Source: Phycisphaerae bacterium
Lineage (GTDB): Bacteria; Planctomycetota; Phycisphaerae; Sedimentisphaerales; SM23-30
NCBI GenBank assembly: GCA_016342495.1
Contig: JAEIOG010000026.1
Location: forward strand, 1-54,997
Direction: 5' to 3'
Length of the DNA: 54,997 nt
The notes beneath the pieces were generated by a model. That model was not told where the DNA came from. It was given only the letters and a program-made list of their open reading frames with translations, and did no database searches. The position numbers and the translations under genes are program-made. Positions 10,421 to 18,266 of this stretch are shown here, one piece after another. How positions within the stretch are numbered: the stretch's first letter is position 1; the number at the start of each line of letters is the position of its first letter.

Positions 10421-11074
10421 ATGAATAAAGACATTAACAGCAAAAAACTGCGGTATATCAAAGCCGGGCTGTTCCTGCTAGCCGGTTTTATCTGCTGTTT
10501 TATTATTCAGTTGGAAAATCCCATGCTCCAGCTGGCGGCATTGCTGGCGGTGGCGATTCTGTGCTTTGCCTGGGCCAGCTATTTCATCGCTAAAGATATT
10601 CCAATGAATAAATGTATTGATCGAGAAAATCTATGGCTCATCCCTCTGCTCTAGACAGTTTGTTCGCTATTATCATATAAGTTTCCCGGCGATGAGTTTT
10701 TCATGTATGCGGTATCATCAATAGCCGGAGCATGGTCTCTTTTGCTGGCGGGCAATTCCAGCAGTATCCCGGTATGGCTCATAACGATTACCGGAATGAT
10801 TACCATGGCCATCTTTGCTTTTATTATCAAGCTATTGCGCGTTAAGCTTATTCTTTGGTTTATCCTGTATGCATTAGCAGCGGTGGCATTTTTTACATGG
10901 GCAATCTTCAGCTATCCATCTATCGAAAGAGCTCTGGGTAAAAATGGTTCATGGTGGGCCTATATATTCAGTTCCCTGAATATGGGATTATATGCTTCCG
11001 TTTTGCTCTCAGCGATAATAATTTTGACAATAAAACTCTATCTCAGAATGAGTCAATCATCATCGGGGAAATAA
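10421..11074 (+). pseudogene. Multi-pass membrane protein gene interrupted by in-frame TAG
   Basis: Two open stretches, 10421-10654 (77 codons, AGGGAT ribosome site) and 10703-11074, lie in the same frame. The codons between them contain no other stop, so the only break is a TAG at 10652-10654, in the context NLWLIPLL-stop-TVCSLL. Without it the product would be about 217 residues with six or so hydrophobic helices. A CAG-to-TAG change would explain it. The second half lacks its own good ribosome site. It could be a recent pseudogene, a sequencing error, or readthrough. The family is not recognised; the protein is probably an integral inner-membrane protein. Confidence 0.65.
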
Positions 11075-11336
11075 AATTTACCATAAGCTTCTACTACACA
11101 ATTTCAACATACAGCTACCATTACAATAACCGTCCATAATTCATGCTAGACTATGAATCCTCTCCCTCTGATGATAGCCAATCTCTCCTGAAAATAAAGA
11201 TATCGCCATCACAGTGAATATTATCACGATTTCGCTTGCTAAAAGGAATAATTCGGGAAATAATATAAAGATTGAATTGAAATATACTCATAAAATTGAG
11301 TTTATCCTTTTTTCTGTCTATAAGTTCATATACTAA
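11075..11336 (+). other. Intergenic region upstream of the Sel1 gene
   Basis: About 260 bases with no gene or clear terminator. It becomes AT-rich towards 11300, as expected of a promoter for the Sel1-alpha-galactosidase unit. Confidence 0.4.
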
Positions 11337-11393
11337 AAGGCTTAGCGTTGGCTCTGCCAGATAAAACCATACCCTTTGGGGTATGCCTTTTTT
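11337..11393 (+). ncRNA. Candidate leader RNA motif, copy B, with terminator hairpin
   Basis: This shares AAGGCTTAG, a hairpin (TTGGC-TCT-GCCAG) and AAACCATACCCTTTGG with copy A at 9386-9431. The last block here forms CATACCC-tttg-GGGTATG followed by seven Ts, an intrinsic terminator that ends only 12 bases before the ATG of the Sel1 gene. A terminator so close to a start codon suggests attenuation. The closing pair of the first hairpin changes from C-G to U-G between copies, which keeps pairing. Confidence 0.45.
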
Positions 11394-11405
11394 GAGGGTG
11401 CTGAA

Positions 11406-12239
11406 ATGATTACTATTGAAGAATTAACCAAAAACGCTGAGCATGGCGACGCCGATGCCATGTTTTTACTGGGCTGTACATACCAAAGCGGCGATGGCGT
11501 AGATGTTGATGACCAGCAGGCATATACCTGGCTAAAGCTGGCGGCGGAAAATGGCCATGTCGATGCGATGTATATTATGGCCCATATGTGCTTTAGCGGT
11601 ATAGGTGCCGAACAAAATGAACGGCAGGCGACGGTCTGGTATTTACAAGCCATGACCGAATACAAACAGCTGGCCAAAGAGGATGATGCCGAAGCGATGT
11701 GTAAGCTCGGCATAATGTATCTGGACGGCCAGGGCGTCAAAGAAAACCTGCAGGAAGCATTTAACTGGTTCCAGCGGGCCGCAGCAAAAGAAAATGCCGA
11801 AGCGATCACCCGTCTGGCCTGCATGTACAGCGATGGTCAGGGTGTCGAGCAGGACATTGACAAAGCTTTTGAATTATTCATCCAGGCCGCCAACCTCGGC
11901 GATGCCGAAGCCATGTTCAATATGGCCGCAATGTACCGCGATGGCGAAGGAACCGAACAGGATCTGGAAAAGGCCATTGACTGGTATAAACTATCGGCTA
12001 ATGCCGGCTATCCCTGGGCCATGTTTGATCTGGGTGTAATGTACTACAATGGCGAAGGTATGGAAAAAGACCCCGTCGAAGGCTATGCCTGGAATGTTGC
12101 TGCCTTTGAGATTGATGACTATGAAGAAATTGAACAGCTTTTAGATGCCCTGGAAGAAGAACTAACCGACCAGCAAATCGAACAGGGGCAACTCAGAGCC
12201 AAAACAATTTTAGATAGAATTGATGGAAATGAAAAATGA
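11406..12239 (+). CDS. Sel1-like (TPR) repeat protein
   Basis: About 277 residues made almost wholly of Sel1-like repeats, 36-residue helical pairs recognisable by A-x2-LG-x-MY-x-GxG-V-x2 patterns (for example KLGIMYLDGQGV and DLGVMYYNGEGM); six to seven copies are visible. Such proteins are protein-interaction scaffolds. No signal peptide, so probably cytoplasmic. The open frame reaches back to 11376 through the terminator hairpin, but GAGGG lies seven bases before the ATG at 11406. Its stop overlaps the alpha-galactosidase start (ATGA). The role is unknown; the tight coupling to a secreted glycosidase is unexplained. Confidence 0.85.
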   Translation: MITIEELTKNAEHGDADAMFLLGCTYQSGDGVDVDDQQAYTWLKLAAENGHVDAMYIMAHMCFSGIGAEQNERQATVWYLQAMTEYKQLAKEDDAEAMCKLGIMYLDGQGVKENLQEAFNWFQRAAAKENAEAITRLACMYSDGQGVEQDIDKAFELFIQAANLGDAEAMFNMAAMYRDGEGTEQDLEKAIDWYKLSANAGYPWAMFDLGVMYYNGEGMEKDPVEGYAWNVAAFEIDDYEEIEQLLDALEEELTDQQIEQGQLRAKTILDRIDGNEK

Positions 12240-13840
12240 AGCAAATTAAAATTATTGTAATGACTGTACTTTTAACAATGACAATGCTTTCAGAAGCTAA
12301 AGCAGCAAATAAAGAAAGTGTGCTGGCCAATAAAAATGATAAATACATACTGACACCTCCCGTTAGCGAAAAGCCTCGCATTAACGGCGCCAGAGTTTTC
12401 GGGGCAAGGCCGTCAGCACCCTTTTTATTCAAGGTCGCAGCTACTGGCCAGAAGCCTTTGCAATATGAAGCGGCCAGACTCCCTGATGGCCTAAAGATTG
12501 ACAACGAAAATGGATTAATCACCGGCAAAGTCGCCAAAGCAGGAACATATAAAGTTGATCTGACCATTAGCAACCAATTGGGGACAGCTAAGCGACAGCT
12601 TCGAATTGAAATTGGTGATAAAATATGTTTGACTCCACCGATGGGTTGGAACAGCTGGTATTGCTGGAGCGAAGCGGTCAGCGATAAAAAGATGCGACAG
12701 ATGGCCAAAGCTATGCATGATAAAGGACTTATTGACCATGGCTGGACTTATGTCAATATTGATGACTGCTGGCAAGGGGCCCGCGGCGGTGAATTAAATG
12801 CTATCATGCCGAACGAGCGTTTCCCGGATATGAAAGCCCTCTGCGATTATATTCATGGGCTGGGGCTCAAGGCCGGCATTTATTCTACGCCCTGGATGGG
12901 CAGCTATGCCGGTTTTATCGGCGGCAGCGCGCTAAATGCCCAAGGTGATTATTCCGAGAAATATCTTCCTGCAGATAAACGTCTGCAAAAGACCCAGTTC
13001 TTTGGCAGATACCCCGGTCTTCACAAAGCAAAAGTAGATAGAGTTGGCCCTTACTGGTTTGCCGACAAAGATGCTCAGCAATGGTCCCGATGGGGCTTTG
13101 ATTATGTCAAGTATGACTGGAAACCCAATGATATACCAACAGCGACTCGATTAATGAAATCGCTGGAAAACTGTGGCCGTGATATTATCTACAGTATCTC
13201 CAATGCCGCACCATTTGAAAATGCCCTGGGCCTTAGCCAAGTGAGCAACCTTTGGCGAACCACCGGTGATATTCAGGATAACTGGGCCAGTATTTCACGG
13301 ATTGGCTTCTCCCAGGACAAGTGGGCACCCTATGCCGGGCCGGGCCACTGGAATGATCCCGATATGCTGCAGGTTGGCAATGTAGCTATCCCCAATAATT
13401 TTGTATTAAAGACCCGCCCTTCCAATCTAACCGCCGATGAGCAGTATACCCAGATGAGTCTGTGGTGTCTGCTGGCATCTCCTTTGCTGCTGAGCTGTGA
13501 TATTGAATCACTGGACGCCTTTACCTTAAACCTCTTAACCAATGATGAAGTGCTTCAAGTCAATCAGGACCCACTTGGCATACAGGCCCGCCGGGTTAAG
13601 ACTATTGGCCAGTTGGAAATCTGGGCCAAAGCCATGGAAGATGGCTCTCAAGCCGTGGGCCTGTTTAATCGCAGTGATGCCAAAGCAGCCATCGAAGTTG
13701 ACTTTGCGAATTTAGAGCTTCACGGTAAACAGAAAGTTCGCGACCTCTGGCGTCAAAAAGATTTGGGCACTTTCCAGAACAGCTTCACCGGTCAAGTCAA
13801 CAGCCACGGCGTTTTACTGCTAAACATTAGCACTGAATAA
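12236..13840 (+). CDS. Secreted GH27 alpha-galactosidase with Ig-like N-terminal domain
   Basis: A 534-residue enzyme. A Sec signal peptide covers about residues 1-23, then a putative Ig-type (He_PIG) domain at ~50-127. The GH27 (alpha/beta)8 barrel starts at PPMGWNSW near 134. NIDDCWQG lies near 174, the nucleophile is Asp294 (YVKYDWK) and the acid/base is Asp374 (GHWNDPDM). A C-terminal beta-sandwich follows. GH27 enzymes release terminal alpha-linked galactose, or N-acetylgalactosamine or beta-L-arabinopyranose in some members, so exact substrate is open. The start overlaps the Sel1 gene by four bases (ATGA), implying coupled translation. Export suggests degradation of plant or algal polysaccharide. 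Confidence 0.92.
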   Translation: MKQIKIIVMTVLLTMTMLSEAKAANKESVLANKNDKYILTPPVSEKPRINGARVFGARPSAPFLFKVAATGQKPLQYEAARLPDGLKIDNENGLITGKVAKAGTYKVDLTISNQLGTAKRQLRIEIGDKICLTPPMGWNSWYCWSEAVSDKKMRQMAKAMHDKGLIDHGWTYVNIDDCWQGARGGELNAIMPNERFPDMKALCDYIHGLGLKAGIYSTPWMGSYAGFIGGSALNAQGDYSEKYLPADKRLQKTQFFGRYPGLHKAKVDRVGPYWFADKDAQQWSRWGFDYVKYDWKPNDIPTATRLMKSLENCGRDIIYSISNAAPFENALGLSQVSNLWRTTGDIQDNWASISRIGFSQDKWAPYAGPGHWNDPDMLQVGNVAIPNNFVLKTRPSNLTADEQYTQMSLWCLLASPLLLSCDIESLDAFTLNLLTNDEVLQVNQDPLGIQARRVKTIGQLEIWAKAMEDGSQAVGLFNRSDAKAAIEVDFANLELHGKQKVRDLWRQKDLGTFQNSFTGQVNSHGVLLLNISTE

Positions 13841-13900
13841 ATTTCAGATGTGCAATATACAAAACTTTTGGCTTAATCAGAATATATGTTTAATAGAAAG

Positions 13901-14212
13901 GTGCTAGGCGCACGGCCCACTTTTTAAATGAGTCATAACGCCGGTATTTTCTTTATCATTTGTCCCCCACGCTCGACATCCAGCCAGATGCAGGCGACAA
14001 CGAGTGCTAAGCCCGCGGCCTACTTTTCAAATGAGTAATCACGCCTGAATGAATTTATTATCATTTGTCCCCCGCGCTCGACATCCAGCCAGATGCAGGC
14101 GGCAACGAGTGCTAAGCCCGCGGCCCACTCTTACAAATGAGTCATAACGCCGGTATTTTCTTTATCATTTGTCCCTCGCCAGCGACGTTCTGGCGGTTCA
14201 AGGCGGCAACGA
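13901..14212 (+). repeat. 104-bp tandem repeat, three copies
   Basis: Units start with GTGCTA at 13901, 14004 and 14109 (103, 105 and about 104 bases). Units share ATGAGT, a run ATCATTTGTCCC and a Cys-rich-looking GC block ending GGCGACAACGA or GGCGGCAACGA. Units 1 and 3 agree best in the first two-thirds; the third diverges after ATTTGTCCC and merges with the dispersed repeat at 14184. Confidence 0.85.
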
Positions 14213-14270
14213 CGCCGGCAAACTCACCGACCATGATCCTTATGTAAGTAGTGTCCAGCTTCAAGCTGGC
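14184..14270 (+). repeat. 87-bp dispersed repeat, copy 1
   Basis: GACGTTCTGGCGG, then GGCGGCAACGACGCCGG, CACCGACCA, GATCCTTATGTAAGT and TGTCCAGCTT-AAGCTGG recur in the same order and orientation at 16555-16642. The pair brackets the FN3 gene, the 21-bp satellite and the TPR lipoprotein. Confidence 0.85.
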
Positions 14271-14279
14271 CTAATATAA

Positions 14280-14314
14280 AAGCTGATGGGGTTACGTTCG
14301 GACCCCATCAGCTT
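14280..14314 (+). terminator. Hairpin, probable terminator
   Basis: AAGCTGATGGGG and CCCCATCAGCTT form a perfect 12-bp stem with an 11-base loop, followed by GTTTCC. It lies about 440 bases past the alpha-galactosidase stop. The short T-run makes it a modest terminator. Confidence 0.55.
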
Positions 14315-14497
14315 GTTTCCCTGTGTTGCAGCTTACTTCCACACTGCATACACTTAAAGTGGTTTTATCGTTATCAATATAATATTTTTTTGTCCATCGA
14401 CCGGCATAGCCGGGTTTACAAAGGACATAGCCGGGCTTGCAATGACACATATAAGCACAAATAAAATGCTTTGGTGCGAAGGTTCAAAGGTGTCAAG

Positions 14498-14520
14498 GTG
14501 TGAAAGATGATCTTTCACAC
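14498..14520. repeat. Perfect 23-base inverted repeat
   Basis: GTGTGAAAGAT, one base, ATCTTTCACAC. It is followed on the plus strand by a T-rich stretch. It lies 64 bases past the FN3 gene stop and could help end that transcript or bind a dimeric protein. Confidence 0.5.
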
Positions 14521-14583
14521 TTTTATACTTTTATACCTTAACACTATCTGTCTCTAACGTTCGACATTCAGCTGCTCAGCCTG

Positions 14584-15195
14584 CTAAAGCACTGCTGAGA
14601 CGGTATTACTTACCAATGCATCTCCGGCCGGGTTGGTTGCTGTTACGGTATATTCTAACTGGCATCCGCGGGGCTGTTCGATCAGTTCGGTTTCGATATT
14701 GAAGCAGCTTTCCACTACCAGCCAGTCACTAAATTCTCCGGCGGTTTCCTGGATACGGCGTCTGATGATATAATTGCTGACTCTGCCGCCGGTTGCCGGT
14801 TTATTCCACTTTAATAAAATGCTGCCGGGGCCCTGAACTACGGCGATAAAGCCATCGACCTGCCCGGGAGCGGCCAGCGGGGTTGGTGCTGACTTTGGTG
14901 CCCAGCCAATTTCATAGAGTTTTTGCGGATCTTCGATACAATCAACTTCGGCCAGCTTCAAATCGGATTTCATTCTTTTGGTCATGGCATTTAGCCGGGC
15001 GTTTTTCTCGGCGATAGCCTGACGATAGGCGGCCTTGGCCTCGGTAGCGGCGGTCCATGCGGCCATATACTCTGTGTGCAGGCCAGCTAAGCCGGTCGGG
15101 TCGATACTGGGGAAATCCGTCGGGTGTGCGGCCAGGCCTGCGTTGATGGTATAGGCTAAGGTGTTGATACTGCTTTCATTGTGTGGAAATTTCAT
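14584..15195 (-). CDS. Fibronectin type III domain protein
   Basis: About 203 residues from the ATG at 15195, chosen because GGAG lies about nine bases upstream; a longer start at 15264 has no such support. Residues ~1-90 are mostly helical and alanine-rich, with a coiled-coil-like stretch (AATEAKAAYRQAIAEKNARL). A proline-rich hinge leads into a FN3 domain at ~115-203 (LLKWNKPATGGRVSNYIIRRR, YTVTATNPAGDA). There is no signal peptide or membrane helix. FN3-only proteins of this type recur in planctomycetes and related bacteria without known function. It sits in a repeat-rich stretch between the two 87-bp direct repeats. Confidence 0.75.
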   Translation of the reverse strand: MKFPHNESSINTLAYTINAGLAAHPTDFPSIDPTGLAGLHTEYMAAWTAATEAKAAYRQAIAEKNARLNAMTKRMKSDLKLAEVDCIEDPQKLYEIGWAPKSAPTPLAAPGQVDGFIAVVQGPGSILLKWNKPATGGRVSNYIIRRRIQETAGEFSDWLVVESCFNIETELIEQPRGCQLEYTVTATNPAGDALVSNTVSAVL

Positions 15196-15520
15196 ATTCC
15201 AATTCTCCGAAATTAAAAAAAATAGATTATCATTTCCGGCGACTATACTTTGGTCGGCCGGCACTTTTCCATGTCATAAATTTCTGAGTTGCTATATCGT
15301 GTTGTTGTGCCATTATTTTTATTGGCAAAAATCCAGTAGCGATTTAATTTTGTCAGAAAAAAATTTTACCTTGCCACCCTGACACCAAAGCCGCTGCGGT
15401 ATGAAAAAGATGGCTATCAATACTGATAATATGGTTTGCAGGGATTATCACAGTTGCCCGCAGCCAGAAATTTTTTGATAAAGATTTTGCTAACCCGGAC
15501 TACAAAGTCCCATAAACCCA

Positions 15521-15835
15521 GTTCAATATGTAATATTGAAGCTTCATTATGCGATATTGACACTTCATTATGTAATATTGAAGCTTCATTATGTGATATT
15601 GACACTTCATTATGTAATATTGAAGCTTCATTATGTGATATTGACACTTCATTATGCAATATTGAAGCTTCATTATGTGATATTGACACTTCATTATGTA
15701 ATATTGAAGCTTCATTATGCGATATTGACACTTCATTATGCGATATTGGCACTTCATTATGTGATATTGAAGCTTCATTATGCGATATTGACACTTCATT
15801 ATGCGATATTGGCACTTCATTATGTGATATTGAAG
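15521..15835. repeat. 21-bp tandem satellite, 15 units
   Basis: Fourteen full units and one diverged first unit follow each other without gaps. The common unit begins CTTCATTATG and ends in GATATTGACA or AATATTGAAG. Two variants alternate, giving a 42-bp higher order up to about 15709, then a 63-bp order. Junctions of the AAG-ending variant create the palindrome TGAAGCTTCA. Because 21 is a multiple of three and no frame holds a stop, several frames stay open on both strands, which makes spurious ORFs. It lies between the FN3 and TPR-lipoprotein genes. Confidence 0.97.
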
Positions 15836-15929
15836 CTAAATAAAGGCTTTATTAATTGCCAATTGACAATTAACAGCTGACAATTATAATGTTTTAAGTG
15901 AGATAATTACCCCAGTGGAGACTATTATT

Positions 15930-16412
15930 ATGTTAAAACCTGCCAAAAACCGGACGATACTGGCGATGCTGGCGGCTTTGATGCTGGGATTGAGTTCATG
16001 TGACAGCCGAACTGATAGAGAGAAAGCTCTCGATTGTCTTTTAGAAGAAGATAATGCCCGAGCCATTGTCCTGTTCACTAAGATAATTAAAGCAGACCCC
16101 GGCAATTATGATGACTATAGCAATCGCGGCAATGCCTATGTTGGTCTTAAACAATATGATAAGGCTCTGGATGATTTTGACAAGGCGATCGAACTGTTTC
16201 CCGATGATCCTGAGGTCTATAGCTCTCGGGGTTTAACTTATTTATATACGAAAGAGTATGACAAGGCTCTGGCAGATTGCAATAAGGCCCTGGCCCTTGA
16301 CCCCAAAGATATGCTTACTTATCATTTCCGGGCCAAGGTCTATGACGCCCTCGGCAAGGATCTTCTGGCCAAGGCCGACCGTGATAAGGCAGCAGAACTG
16401 TTGGGAAATTGA
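15930..16412 (+). CDS. TPR-repeat lipoprotein
   Basis: About 160 residues. The N-terminus has a lysine-containing start, a hydrophobic stretch and a lipobox (LGLSSC) with the modified Cys near residue 24, so it should be lipid-anchored. Three TPR units follow (NYDDYSNRGNAYVGLKQYDKALDDF..., DPEVYSSRGLTYLYTKEYDKAL... and one more), a protein-protein interaction scaffold. A GTG at 15915 is in frame but GTGGAG then serves as the ribosome site for the ATG at 15930. It stands alone between repeats, with no operon partner. Specific partner unknown. Confidence 0.82.
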   Translation: MLKPAKNRTILAMLAALMLGLSSCDSRTDREKALDCLLEEDNARAIVLFTKIIKADPGNYDDYSNRGNAYVGLKQYDKALDDFDKAIELFPDDPEVYSSRGLTYLYTKEYDKALADCNKALALDPKDMLTYHFRAKVYDALGKDLLAKADRDKAAELLGN

Positions 16413-16488
16413 GCACTCAGCGTGGGCTACGGAATCTGAAATGTTAATTATGTTTTGTACCCCCGCCTGCGACATTCAGCCGGATGCT

Positions 16489-16510
16489 GAGACAAGGGGC
16501 GCCTTGTCTC
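16489..16510 (+). terminator. Hairpin after TPR lipoprotein gene
   Basis: GAGACAAGG and CCTTGTCTC pair over a four-base loop, 77 bases past the stop. No T-run follows, so termination is uncertain. Confidence 0.4.
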
Positions 16511-16554
16511 TACAAAATATGTCACAGGCGTATTAACATCTAGCCCACGCTTAT

Positions 16555-16642
16555 GACGTTCTGGCGGAAGCAGGCGGCAACGACGCCGGGAGTCCCACCG
16601 ACCAGTGATCCTTATGTAAGTTATGTCCAGCTTTAAGCTGGG
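16555..16642 (+). repeat. 87-bp dispersed repeat, copy 2
   Basis: Direct repeat of 14184-14270, about 2.37 kb downstream of copy 1, with roughly 85% identity by eye. The GATCCTTATGTAAGT block is identical in both. Confidence 0.85.
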
Positions 16643-16733
16643 AAAAAGGGGTGGATTTTATTGGATTTGGTCGTTATAATACCAGCACTTTGCCGGAGAT
16701 GTTCTGGCTATGACATAAACTTACTATACTGGA

Positions 16734-18122
16734 ATGACCATGAAACATATCAGTTGGCAGGAACGCTATGACCTTCCTGAAACCTATACCTTCGTGTGCA
16801 AGCTGGCCGACAAAGCTAGTATGCTTGCCAATGTAATTACCGCAATTAGCCAAACCGGGGCCCAGATCGGCGAAATCGGCACTTTTGGCGCTGATGATGC
16901 CTGCAAATACCGGGATATCACTGTCCATTGCACCGAAGAGCAGGTCAAGGCTATTTCTGACAATCTCGGTAAGATCGACGGCGCAGAAGTGCTGGAATTG
17001 ATCGATGAGACCATGGAGACCCATCGGGGCGGACCAATCGACATCGTCAGCCGCTGCAAGATCGAATCGCTCACCGATTTGCGGATGATCTACACTCCCG
17101 GGGTCGCTAAGGCCTGTCTGGAGATCCAGAAGAACCCCGAAACCGCCTGGGACTGGACCGGTATCGGCAATCGGGTCGCTATCGTAACTGATGGCACCGC
17201 GGTTTTAGGGCTTGGCGATATCGGAGTAGTGCCTTCGATGCCGGTTATGGAAGGTAAAAGCGCTATCTTTGCCGAGTTCACTGGTATTAGCGCTGTGCCG
17301 ATCCTTATCGATTCCAATGACCCTGATACCATTGTCGAAACGGTCTGCAATATCGCCCCGAGCTTTGGTGCTATTCAGCTGGAAGATATCTCGGCCCCGG
17401 CCTGTTTCGAAATCGAAGATAAGCTGCGAGCCAGATTAAACATTCCGGTCTTTCATGATGACCAGCATGGCACCGCAACTGTTTCACTGGCAGCTTTAAT
17501 CAATGGCCTCAAGCAGGTTGGCAAAAAGCCCCAAGACTGCAAATGCCTGATGCTCGGCACCGGCGCTGCCGGCTATGCCATCACTAAGATTCTGCTGGAC
17601 TTTGGCATTAAAGATGTCGTGCTGTTTGATACCGGTGGCGCCTTATACGATGGCCGCACCGCCAAGATGAACCCTTATAAACAAAAACTCGCCGAGATTT
17701 CCAATAAAGATAAGCTTCAGTGCGAATTCAAAGATGCTTTCACTGACATGGATATCTTCATCGGCGTGGCCAGACCTAATATGGTCACCAAAGAAATGAT
17801 CGCAAAGATGAATAAAGGGGCCATCGCCCTGCCTTTAAGTAATCCAATTGGTGAAATAACTATCCAGGATGCATTGGCAGCCGGAGCGGCAATTGCCGCT
17901 GATGGCCGGGCGATCAATAATGCCTTAGCCTACCCGGCCCTGTTCCGTGGAGCCTTAGATGCCAAAGCCACCGCCATCACCACAGCCATGCAAATCGCCG
18001 CAGCTGAAAAGCTGGCCGAACTTGCCCCCGGAGGTGAGCTGCTGCCGGATATTCTAGATATGAATGTCCACATGGAAGTGGCCAAAGCAGTTGAGCTGTG
18101 CTGGCTGAATTCACAAAAGTAA
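16734..18122 (+). CDS. NAD-dependent malic enzyme with N-terminal ACT domain
   Basis: A 462-residue protein. An ACT-like regulatory domain covers about residues 10-90 (TYTFVCKLADKASMLANVI). The malic-enzyme domains follow: TPGVAKACLEI with the catalytic region near 125, GDIGVVPSMPVMEGK near 165, metal/substrate residues in FHDDQHGT near 240, and the NAD-binding GTGAAGYA near 277. It oxidatively decarboxylates malate to pyruvate and CO2. ACT fusion suggests control by an amino acid or other small ligand. No clear Shine-Dalgarno precedes either the ATG at 16734 or the one six bases on. Single-gene unit ending in a strong terminator. Confidence 0.9.
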   Translation: MTMKHISWQERYDLPETYTFVCKLADKASMLANVITAISQTGAQIGEIGTFGADDACKYRDITVHCTEEQVKAISDNLGKIDGAEVLELIDETMETHRGGPIDIVSRCKIESLTDLRMIYTPGVAKACLEIQKNPETAWDWTGIGNRVAIVTDGTAVLGLGDIGVVPSMPVMEGKSAIFAEFTGISAVPILIDSNDPDTIVETVCNIAPSFGAIQLEDISAPACFEIEDKLRARLNIPVFHDDQHGTATVSLAALINGLKQVGKKPQDCKCLMLGTGAAGYAITKILLDFGIKDVVLFDTGGALYDGRTAKMNPYKQKLAEISNKDKLQCEFKDAFTDMDIFIGVARPNMVTKEMIAKMNKGAIALPLSNPIGEITIQDALAAGAAIAADGRAINNALAYPALFRGALDAKATAITTAMQIAAAEKLAELAPGGELLPDILDMNVHMEVAKAVELCWLNSQK

Positions 18123-18143
18123 CTGACCAAACCAGACAAGGCT

Positions 18144-18178
18144 AAAGGCATAGTTCAACAGGGGCTATGCCTTTTTTT
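18144..18178 (+). terminator. Terminator of malic enzyme gene
   Basis: AAAGGCATAG and CTATGCCTTT pair over an 11-base loop, followed by a T-run, 22 bases after the stop. Confidence 0.85.
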
Positions 18179-18266
18179 CGACCCTGCCAAAAAAGATTCG
18201 ACTTGACTGATTTCCTTGCGAGGCCATTGCAACCCGATACCATGGATGACAAGAAAGGTAAAAAAC

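Larger units (their letters stand above)
13841..14583. other. Repeat-rich intergenic region
   Basis: No gene is seen in about 740 bases. The region carries the 104-bp tandem repeat, one copy of an 87-bp dispersed repeat, a terminator and a perfect inverted repeat, each listed separately. Confidence 0.7.
16413..16733. other. Intergenic region with repeats
   Basis: About 320 bases without a gene. It contains the 16489-16510 hairpin and copy 2 of the 87-bp dispersed repeat. Confidence 0.6.

Noticed and set aside
15521-15835. CRISPR array
   Set aside because: Units are contiguous with no unique spacers, and no cas gene is present.
15417-15880. Several overlapping 100-130-codon frames on both strands across the satellite
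   Set aside because: They are open only because the 21-bp unit is a multiple of three and lacks stops; no ribosome site or conserved domain supports any of them.
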